A DNA stretch of 64,000 nt from Rhyzopertha dominica. Taxonomy: Eukaryota > Arthropoda > Insecta > Coleoptera > Bostrichidae. The stretch covers positions 20,336,001 through 20,400,000 of the forward strand of contig QCXZ01000137.1 in the NCBI GenBank assembly GCA_025024175.1. Direction: 5' to 3'. Below are positions 54,606 to 64,000 of the stretch, piece after piece; position 1 is the stretch's first letter; every line of letters starts with the position of its first letter. The notes beneath the pieces were generated by a model. It was given only the letters and a program-made list of their open reading frames with translations. It did not search any database and was not told where the DNA came from. The position numbers were made by a program, and so were the translations under genes.

Positions 54606-57600
54606 ATGGTGTAATACGCAGGTACCGATTTTTATAATACATAGGTATGTGATATTTCGGAAAATTTAATTATAAATAGCTTTCTCATTTTAATACGTAA
54701 AGTTCTTTTGGCACAAATTAGGAAATACAGTAACAATATTGTGGAATTTGTTATAGGTAGGTACCTATTACAAACTGCAGTTGGTTGCCATTTGCCATCA
54801 CATTTGCCATAATTATCAGTGATCTGGTACACCCTTAACGAACATATCTATATGATTTTATACGATAGTAACAATAGCAAAAATAAGGGGAAAATAGTTC
54901 ATGAACTTTTATTCTATGAAATTAAAATGTTTTTATTATTTACCTTCTTATTTTTGTTTACTTTGCAATTCACATTTATTCAAATACATGTTTTGGTTAG
55001 TTTTCATCGATTGACAACGGACGTTTTATAATTTGTATTATTCATAATTATTATCAATATTTTTGTTGTGTTGTTTTTGTTGTTGTAAGTAGTTACTAGT
55101 TGTGTAGGTATTAATACATCCTTATTACTTAGTACAGTGTACAGGCGAGTGGCCTTCGCGTCTTATATTGCTGTTAGCTTGTTACCCAGGAGTTACGTGT
55201 ACCTATTAGAGAATTTACTATTTATTTACAATACAAACTAGTGAATTTTTGAAAGTACCTATATAATGTCTTGGTTAATATATTTGTTGTATTTGTGATA
55301 TTAGTTATGAAAACTGCTTTGTAAAAGAACAAATTAGGATTTGTTCTGAGGATTGTTACCTAAAGAGAGGTTATCTTGTAAATATTCATAAGAAATTACA
55401 TGTCATTTTGTATTAAGTTCTGTGCCAACTGTATTTCGAATGTACTTTACACAATCTGGAAATGGATATAAGTAGGTAGGTAAATATATGTACTGTCATT
55501 ACTGATATTCATTTGCCACGAAATAATTTATTATTTTTTATAAATATGATGCCTGTAGACTTTGTTTTGTCGAATCTGTCGTTCCCTCAATAGTTACGGA
55601 TATTTCTTAAGAACTCATTTTGCTTCTTTAGTGTGACGACTTGTATTTCGAAGCCAATTTTTCAGTAATTTCACATTTTCTTGTGAACATACTAGCTTTT
55701 TAAGAAAGCAAAAACCAGTTTTTACCTACACTACTGCCATACAACACATCAAATGTTAACATTTATACAATACCATTGGAATTAAAAGTAAATTTTAAAT
55801 ATCAATTGCTCACTTACTTCTGTTTGTGAAACCGAGCATTCTAAATCTTAAGAATATAGTATACTGTTAGTTGCCACAACTAAAATTCCTGTATGAAATA
55901 TAGTGAACAAGTAAAGGCTTTTTACCTTAATTGGTAAAAACCTCAACTGTATATTTAAGTTCAGCTCATAAAACAAGACATGCTTATCCAGATGTCTGCT
56001 CACCATACACCTGAAACCATCCATGCCCTCTTATTTGAATTATAATCTTTCTTCAAAAAGAGGATTGATTGCCTTTTATACCACTTGTTAGTATTGCTTG
56101 TTTTTTGTTATTGTGAGATAGCAAGGTAGAAGATACATTATCTACCATCAAATTTTCTTTTTGACAGTGTAGATGTTTGGGTATATAAGTAGCTTTGTTT
56201 CACTTGCACGTTCTAGCAATAAATCGTTTTTAAATTGTATAATATTAAACTTGAATGTTGTACGTCATGCAAAGGAAAATGGCTGAAGTAGAGAGTAAAT
56301 TATCTTCTCGTTCAACACGTCTGTATCAATAATACAACAATTAATAAATATTGTTACAGATGTTATTAATATTTCGAATCATTTTAATCCATTTAAAAGC
56401 CTCTCAAATTTTTTTATTAGGTACTTTGCTAAATTAACTACTTAAAAACATACCACACTCTAGCCACGTTGGCACCCTAAATTGTGCATGTGTGTAGAAT
56501 GTTAAAAGCCACATTAATAGGTGATTTTTGGTATACAATACGTATATACATATGTGGGACCCGAAACAAAAAAGTAAAGTCCTCCACAGGAGGAGGTTGT
56601 TACGTGTTTGCGGGGTACATGTTTCCTAGTACTGTACTGTAATTATTGTATTAAGAACAAATCAAAATGCATATCATAAAATTAAAATGGTATAGAAGTA
56701 GTTGACAATTTGTCAGTGAATCATGAAATACTACATAATCAATTTAGATATTCAAGGGCATTTAATAACAGAATTGTAATAAATCAAAATAATAAAAAGT
56801 TTTAAAGGAGAAAACATTAAAGTGGCTAGGAAAATAGTAAAAAATTTAGAAAAAGTATTGAGTAAATTAAAAGTTAAAACAAAATTAATGAATGATTAAA
56901 ATATCATATATGAAATTAAATAATCTTCCACATAAAAAAGTATGTTTAGGACGTAAATCTGAGAACTTAAAAAATCGTATTTCTTTACACAAAGGTGATA
57001 TTAAATTAAAGGTAACAAGCAGAGACGTGCACTTACTAGCCATGTAAGTGCTTCCACAAACAATAAATTTTCATATTAAAATTTTAGATAAAGAACAAAA
57101 TTGATGTAAAAGATATTTTCTTGAAATGGATTAATATTAACAAAAAAAGTCAAGCAAAATTTAAGTATAATTATTTCATATTCATTATCTTATAACCACA
57201 CAAAAGTTCTTTGGATAATAAAATTGTATAAAAATATTTTTCCTTATTTAATAAATTTTTTTTAGTTTGGCAACATAACTTTCAAAATTTATGTCAAATT
57301 CCAAACTAAATGCTGTAATTCTGAAATAGTTAAAAATATTTAAGTACTGTTATTTTATATTTACATGCCATTAGAATTTGTAACACTTTAGCAGTACCTT
57401 CATGAAGACTCGAGAATGAATAAGTCGAAAGCTAGGAAAAGCTAATTTTCAGTCGAAATATCTTAATCAACTCAAAAAAAATTACACAATAAAGACCATG
57501 TTAATCAATTTAATAAATATACATATATCTATAAGTTGATCACATTTATGTATGAGGTATAATGGACATTTACTAATTTATACTTTAAAGTAAAAACTAG

Positions 57601-57851
57601 ATACTTTTATGTGTTTTTATTCTATTAGAATCATTTTGAAGTCTCAGTTTGAAAAATAACTGGCAAGATAGAAGGAAGAAACTTAATAATATGGATGGTA
57701 TAAAGCTGGTATGGGATTTTAACAAACTACCTAGGTACAGTACTATAGAACATGGACCGTGCAATGCTTAATAAATCCTCCCGTGCGGCCCTTTGATTTT
57801 TTTGTTTCAGGTCCCTTATGTACTGGACTATATCCACGTCCTAGAAGATTA
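54606..57851. other. AT-rich interval without a supported gene
   Basis: Open frames are short and of AT-biased composition. A small palindrome GTCCTCCACAGGAGGAGG lies near 56,580. Nothing else is recognised. Confidence 0.5.
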
Positions 57852-59049
57852 CAGTGATTGGAACAATTACTTTTAAAAAGTAATTCATTTAAATTACTCA
57901 TTACTTGAGCAGATTAGTAATTAATTGCAAATTATTTTTTCTAGAAAGTAACAAATCTGGTATTCACATACAGTAAACCTTGAGCAGTTATAAAAATTGC
58001 AAAATAAATATTTATTTTANCAAGATAAATTATTTGAGAAAAAATGTCAGTANATGTTATATGTTATGGTGATATTTTGTAAAAGTATGAAAAAGCAATT
58101 AAACATTGATATCCAGTAAAGTAATACCCTTGTGTATACATATTATAGTGTGCTCACCTACATTGCGAAAAAACGGACAGATTTTGGGGGCGAAATGCGA
58201 GTGTTTCTGGGGGCAAACGTTTGATGGCGCTGTAACGAATTTGTAAAATAGAAGTAATTGACGTTACCGGCATTTTGAGTACCCCTCATGTCCCCTACTT
58301 TAAAACCATTCCTTTGCCGATGTTGCCAAGTGATGCTATATTTATGCGAGTGCAGAATACGAGTTTCAATCATAAATAGTATATCCATATAAATTTGTAT
58401 TATAATACGTATTAAAAGCAAAATCTTATGTCTTATGCAGCCATACTGTCTTACAAATCGTTTTTTTAGTTTGTATAATGAACATGTAATCTCCGTAAAT
58501 GTTCGTGTACTTATATGCAAAATACAAACTGCCAACATAGCTTTCTAAGAGTAACGCCTACGCCTATCGTAGGATATCCCATTAAAAGATGAACTCTGTT
58601 TTTTATAAATGCTTGGGTTATTCCTCGTACGATTTATTGACTACCTATTTATAAGTACTTTGTCTAACAGGCAAAAGAAATCAGATCATTCAATATTACG
58701 TTTACTGTCCCGCAGCAGTTGAAATCTCAGATATATGTTTTATTATAACCAGACGGTCCGTGCGAGAATACTTCGAAAAACAATCGAACGAGCAATAAAA
58801 CAGTCTTGCAAGCCTTGACAAACGAGGCTTCTGAAGATAGGTCGTGTGAGGGTAGGTCAGGCTACAATGTTTGTTATTTCATCGACTAATGTAGTAAATG
58901 AGATACGGTTTCGGACACCTAATGTAGCATAATAAGAGATGTGCTGTGGTAACTTTAATAGGATCAATAAGAACTTACGTTCAAAAACTTGAAGATAATT
59001 GGGTAAAGAGACAAATAATAAGAATAAATGGACCTGTTCTTAATGCGTT

Positions 59050-60320
59050 GTAACCAAATACGTTTTTAAATTCTATTTCCAAATTAAATTTTTGCAAAAC
59101 CAGCCAGCATTTCAACCTCACCGCTGAACTCTTCAGTGGCTTAACAACTATAACTAATCAAACAAATATGGGAAAGAATTTGTTTATATTACATATTCGG
59201 CTATTCTCTTGCGTTAAGTGGGTTATTTCGAGGCGTAAAAGATCTGTGTTTAGCAGGTGGTTTAAAATGAGTTTCATATAGATAAATAGCCTCTAAGGGG
59301 ATCCAGTTCGACACGTGTTAACAGTTTTATATTTTTGATGTTGGTTATGATAAATCCGGGATCTGCTGCTTCCATATTATGCAGTTCTAGTGGTGACTTT
59401 TCTCTGTCTCTATTGTTTACGTGATGAATATTATAGCCTTGGAATCTAAAGCTGGGTCCACATTATGAAAAAATTTGTGTTGTGTGCCATTCGTAAGCGC
59501 TCGGCCCGTGCGTCAAAAAAGCAGTACCTTCAGAGATTTGCAGCTGATTTTAGACTTTGGGAAATACTGCTATCCCAATCGATTGCTTTTCTGTGATACA
59601 GTGGTTTGTTCTAGAAGTCTTAATCTTTTTTTGATTTTCTGGTTATTCTGTTTTGATATTAAATTATACAGGACAATGAACGTCGCACATCTTCTTTGGA
59701 CCAGTTACACTAACAGTAATTCAGAGAATTCAAACATCTGACATGAAGACCTTATGCCCTGATGTCAACAGCAAGAACATATCCATTGTGCTTGGTATGT
59801 GTTTTGCAGCAAATCTTGTTTTCATTTTTGAAGCGTCTACATAGCATTTATGTTTTAGCGCAAATTCCTTTTAATGTTCGTCAAAAAAAACCACCAACCG
59901 ACGGATAGCGTGCATCGTGCGCGGCAGATATTTTTATGTTGATTTTTATGTGTCGCATACGTACGCACTACATTATTAAAATAAATTTTTGCCGCGCACA
60001 ATGCACAATGCAAATTTTTACTAATGTGGACCCGGCTTAATACTTAGGCAGCTATATTGTGTTTGGCCTGTGTACTCTTTTCATATGGGAGCATTTAATA
60101 TCATAAATTCCATATTAGTTTAACACGTCTTCTTTATCCTAAATGTTACCTAATAGGATTGTTAATATACAGATAGATAGTAATCTTCAATACATTCAAT
60201 ACANATTAAAGTTAAAAAAATCCCTTAATATTAAAAAGCTATGCTTTACCAAAAATTCATAATCTACGAAATGAATATCAAAATAGGTATAGTCGCAAAT
60301 GTAAACGCTCCTACCTAATT
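59050..60320. repeat. Second copy of family R (intron element), nested in the CCCTTGTG element
   Basis: CAGCATTTCAACC...CTTCAGTGGCTTAACAACTA at 59,104 resembles the arm of the NDUFAF5-intron element (near 39,890-39,930), and ATTAAAGTTAAAAAAATCCC at 60,206 with CGCAAATGTAAACGCT at 60,295 matches its interior (40,038 and 40,117). The copy is partial and interrupted by the Harbinger-type MITE. Confidence 0.5.
59447..60040. mobile_element. PIF/Harbinger-type MITE with TAA duplication
   Basis: AGCTGGGTCCACATTA at 59,450 and the inverse TAATGTGGACCCGGCT ending at 60,037 form an inverted repeat with one mismatch; TAA flanks each side (59,447-59,449 and 60,038-60,040). Three-base TWA duplications are typical of PIF/Harbinger. 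The 588-bp element has no transposase. Confidence 0.7.
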
Positions 60321-61867
60321 AGCCAAATTAACAAAATTCGTCTATAAAGTGCCCGCGATCTTTGTATGAAACAGTTTTTTAATATACAGATTTTATTAAT
60401 AGCCATTACGTATCGGAACTTTGCAATTTGCATGCCATGATGTGCGAAATCGCGAAAGTCGAAAATGCTCATTTTTCGATGGCTCGTGCAGGTGCACGTA
60501 TATCGTATATCAATCACGCTGTTATTAGAAGTTGTTTGATCCCCCGCGTTCCCTCAACCGTGCCCCATAGTCCTGGTCGTGTAATGCAGACGTTTGATGG
60601 AAGGGGTACAGTCTGATATTCCCCTTTAACGAAATTCAAAGCTCCGATTTACCGCATTTAATACTATGTAGCAGTTCCGATGTTTACCGCTACGTACCGC
60701 CACCATACAGAGGTAAATGAGCAAAATAGGTGTCCGCGATAAATCCCATAAGGTGAGCACACTATAATATGTATACACAAGGGTAATACTCAGACTTGCG
60801 CGAAATAGTTGCACTTTTCTTGAATCTTTTAAGTTATTCTGTCAGGAAACTTTATGAGGCCTTCTACATCAAAACAACTTCGATTTTTGCTCTTGCAATA
60901 AAGCAAAATTTAATATTATACTTTGTTCAATTGTTCAAAATTTTAATATACTATTGTCTTCTAAATTATTTTTGTTAGCTCTTGATCTCAGTTAAACAAA
61001 ATTTGTGTGCTACATAACATATAGGTACAACTTACATGAATTCAATTTACATAGATGTCATTCATTCCCAAGTATTGCATAAGTTGTAGGCCTTCTACTA
61101 ATAGAATCAAATTATTAATTCAAAACATGTTACATTTACAGAATTCATTAAATTGGATGGTTCAATATAGACAGAATAAAGGTTAGTAGAGTGCATAAAT
61201 AAATAGTTTTACAATAACTATTGCATTGCTTGGAGAAACAAAGTTTTATATTATTTTAGAACTTGTTCTCGTAAATATTATAAGCAGTTAGAGAAACAGA
61301 AAATTCGATTTATGATGCTTCTCCTTAACGCTATAACAGCTAAGAAAAGGAAAAAAGTGAGACAGTGAAAGTATAATGGTTATGCGTGCAGAATAAGCTT
61401 ATTTTTCAGAAATGTAACGTGTGCAGTAAATAAATTATATTTTTAATTGTTCAGTATTAAAGGCATAAGGATGCAAATGTATTATAAATAGTTAGTACTG
61501 CAGCTGTTTAAAGAAATAGCTTAAAAAATAATAAAGAGTTTTAAATGCTAATTATTAATTAATTTAAAATTTATCATTTAATTAAATTTACTTTGAGATC
61601 TTCATCTTTATGACATGTACTCCAGTAAAGTTCAGACGGCTTCAGATGAGTAAATTCCATAAATCTAAGAAACGATAGAACCTTCGAAAAATCCGTTATG
61701 AGATAAAAAGTAATTGTAATTGAAATTTCATTACAGTTACTTTAAAAAAGTAATTTATAACAATTACTCATTAATTTTTAAGTATTTCATTACAATTACT
61801 CATTACTAAGAAAAGTAATTGAATTACAGTAATTAATTACTTGTAATTGAATTACTTCCGACCAATG

Positions 61868-64000
61868 CAAGATTATCCTTCAAAATTAAAGATATCCAAC
61901 ATACATATTTGCCATGTTGTTACATGCTACACTGTTGCTATAACGGGTGCCAAGGTGATGTAATGTGTGCATGACTTTGAGGAAGATACATGGTAAATTG
62001 GCAGTCAAGCAAATACAAATATTTTTTTACTACATCTTATTACCTGATTTACTAATGTTTAATTCTTTTTTTTTTTCAGGCGTCAGTTACTAATAACATA
62101 TGAAGGAGCAGAGGTATACCACCTTTAACCTTAAAGCATGGAATGAAATATACATTTAATCGAAGAAGACAAGGTGTGACATTATTTTGGAAGAATACTA
62201 CCGATTCAACAAGAAATTGATAATGAATGAGAGACGTATGGCATCTTTTTTGGATAAAAGCTACAAAGTTGAACGAAAAATAGAATACTAAATTTAGTAT
62301 ATGACTTCATCTTAGAAGTTAGACTGTTAATTATAATACATTTAGTAAAGCACAAGAGAAACACTTATGGTTTGTTGACTGTTGTATTGTTACCTTCTAC
62401 ACAGTACCACTTGTTTGTGAAATTGACATATTATATATTGGTTCTAGTCGTCATTTGTCGTTTTGTAATTTGAATCAACTCGGTTTGTTAGTATACCCAG
62501 AATAAAATATACCAATTAATAGTATTTCTCAATGTATAAAATCGAACTTATCTAGTATAAATATTAATGGTCACGAAAATTATAACATTTGTATATGTGC
62601 AGCACTTCATTTAATTGCCAATTGTATTTGTAGTAAAACGTAAAAGAATCCGCACTGCAGGAAAGCTATACAAACAATGTGTATAACAAATCGTTTGACT
62701 CAATCAAATCAAATTCAACTCAACATGGTCAGAAGGTATTCTAATGTAGTAAGTGTAGCAAATCATTTAACTGAAATTCATATTTAAATAAATATTGGTA
62801 ATTATGTCTAATTTTCATTTAAATGATTTGCTACACACATTAGATTTGTGTACAAATGCAATGTGTGAAGCAAATCATTTAAATGAAAATTTGATTTAAC
62901 TAAACATTGTTTAGTGTAGGTAGACAGTAGACACTGTAGTGAAACACCATACGAAATATTTAGCATGTCAATTAGTTATATATAAAATTAAACTAAACAT
63001 TCTTTATATACGCACTCACCACTGAGATTAAACAAAGCACCATTAAGGTGAGTCTTTAGCGTTTAGCATCTACCAACTAAGGAGACGACATGCTGTAAAT
63101 AATATAATTCTTTTACTTATCATTATTATTTAAAAAAAATATGCAAATTTTCTTTTATTTTTTCAGATAAAATTATTCAGATCAACTGCAAACACTACCA
63201 GACATCTAGGTGTTCATATGTAACTTTTAGTAAAGTTTTGAGTAACTTTGAATTTACCGATTATGAAATATACATTAATTTTTCGTCCATTAGGAGGAAT
63301 AATATTTTCGTCATTTTCAAGTGCAAAGGTGAAGTGTTTGAAACAGAATTTTTTTTGCTTACTTTAAGCATTAGAGTGATTATTATGTGTATCAAAAATA
63401 TCGTGGGAACTTCACATTTCGTGTAGTGTAGATCTCTATGAATACAATTGTTACATCCTCATTAGCCAACAAAATTTGGATAAAGTTATTTATTTAATGT
63501 TTTCCACTGAATATGAGTGCCACCTTCACCCTTGAAATAAACAAAATTCTAAAGGCTAAAGACTCACCAAATGAAAATTGGCAAATACCAGATATGCATA
63601 CATTACAGACTATATTATTATTTATTGTAAGTTAGACAATATCAAATATAAAAAAAAATTGTGAGTAGTATGGTCACATTGATAATATTAATATATTGTA
63701 AAATTAAATTTAGAATTTAGTTTTATGCAGTAGTTAAGTACAAGTACTATTTGCTTTATTCAGGTCAAGTCAGGTCAGGTTTAAACTAGGTAGTTATCTT
63801 TTTAATTGTTTAAATATTTTTTAATATTTTAATAATAGAATAATAGTACTATTTGAACTTTTATAGCAAACTATTGAAAATACGGACCCAGCCCAGTGCT
63901 GTCAAAATGTTGTCTCCTTTGGACACCCCATTTTTGTGCAACCTGAATTTTATTTAACTTCCATATAGTGGCCGATAAGCATAATCACAGTAAGACAATC
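61868..64000. other. Right end of the window, no supported gene
   Basis: A T-rich acceptor (TTTTTTTTTTTTTCAG) at about 62,079 could open a short terminal exon (seven codons then a stop) with a poly(A) signal near 62,502, but no upstream exon was found. Other open frames, such as 63,238-63,426, have no recognised domain. Confidence 0.35.
62752..62890. repeat. Motif AGCAAATCATTTAA repeated three times in alternating orientation
   Basis: AGTGTAGCAAATCATTTAAC (62,752), its inverse ATTTAAATGATTTGCTACAC (62,818) and a third copy AAGCAAATCATTTAAATGAA (62,868) stand within 140 bases. The first two can form a hairpin. Confidence 0.6.

Larger units (their letters stand above)
58127..60783. mobile_element. 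CCCTTGTG-family DNA transposon with 33-bp perfect inverted repeats
   Basis: CCCTTGTGTATACATATTAT (first 20 of 33 bases) at 58,127-58,159 is matched exactly in inverse at 60,751-60,783. Both flanks read TAATA, so the target duplication is TA, TAA-like or up to five bases; the palindromic flank leaves this open. A 126-residue minus-strand frame (58,158-58,538) and others show no transposase, so it is probably non-autonomous. A minimal palindrome of the same family is at 24,847-24,904. Confidence 0.85.
57844..61875. mobile_element. hAT-like element carrying three nested later elements
   Basis: The left end CAGTGATTGGAACAATTACT (57,852) and the inverse of the right end (CATTGGTCGGAAGTAATTC, ending at 61,867) are similar, and the flanking octamers GAAGATTA (57,844-57,851) and CAAGATTA (61,868-61,875) differ by one base. 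Both subterminal regions are rich in GTAATT/AATTAC repeats, common in insect hAT MITEs. Without the CCCTTGTG element inside, the original copy would be about 1.36 kb. No transposase is recognised. N bases occur at 58,020 and 58,053. Confidence 0.6.

Noticed and set aside
58158..58538. 126-residue minus-strand frame in the CCCTTGTG element as its transposase
   Set aside because: No catalytic or DNA-binding motif is visible and the frame begins within the terminal region.

Overview
The window is nuclear DNA from an arthropod, almost certainly an insect. It is AT-rich, its host genes contain introns, and it carries a transposon load typical of insects (Polinton, retrovirus-like LTR element with env, mariner, pogo/Tigger, hAT, P/THAP-like, long foldback elements). 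The species cannot be named from sequence alone. Scattered N bases mark ambiguous positions in the assembly.

Region 1 (1-14.8 kb) is a nest of mobile elements. From 1 to about 3.6 kb lies the end of a Polinton/Maverick: a small OB-fold-like protein, an integrase with two frameshifts and a cut-short chromodomain, a secreted-protein ORF with a frameshift, and a type I membrane glycoprotein with a small intron. Next to it is a decayed retrovirus-like LTR element (integrase end, unknown ORFs, envelope). Its env is split between 6.05 and 13.75 kb by a stack of DNA transposons. A pogo-like element (A) contains a mariner and a P-like element flanked by an 8-bp duplication; the P-like element in turn contains a second pogo-like element (B).

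Region 2 (14.8-27.7 kb) is gene-poor. It holds a Tigger/jerky-like pseudogene, LINE and gypsy fragments and one candidate minus-strand gene whose first coding exon is at 22.8 kb.

Region 3 (27.7-42.8 kb) is the host gene cluster: Aurora B kinase (minus, six exons), THOC7 (plus), ALKBH6 (minus, one exon) and NDUFAF5 (plus, four exons). THOC7 and ALKBH6 converge; ALKBH6 and NDUFAF5 diverge from a 524-bp interval. Aurora B acts in chromosome segregation, THOC7 in mRNA export, ALKBH6 is an Fe(II)/2-oxoglutarate dioxygenase, and NDUFAF5 assists complex I assembly. They share no pathway, so this looks like ordinary gene packing. A 3,008-bp hAT with an 8-bp duplication sits 201 bp upstream of the Aurora B start codon, and a 2-kb inverted-repeat element fills the large NDUFAF5 intron.

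Region 4 (42.8-64 kb) is again repeats: a 1.7-kb foldback element, mariner remains, a retroposon-like block, a THAP-domain pseudogene split by an insertion with target duplication, a 3-kb giant inverted repeat interrupted by a hAT MITE, and a four-level nest at 57.9-61.9 kb. No tRNA, rRNA or CRISPR array was seen.
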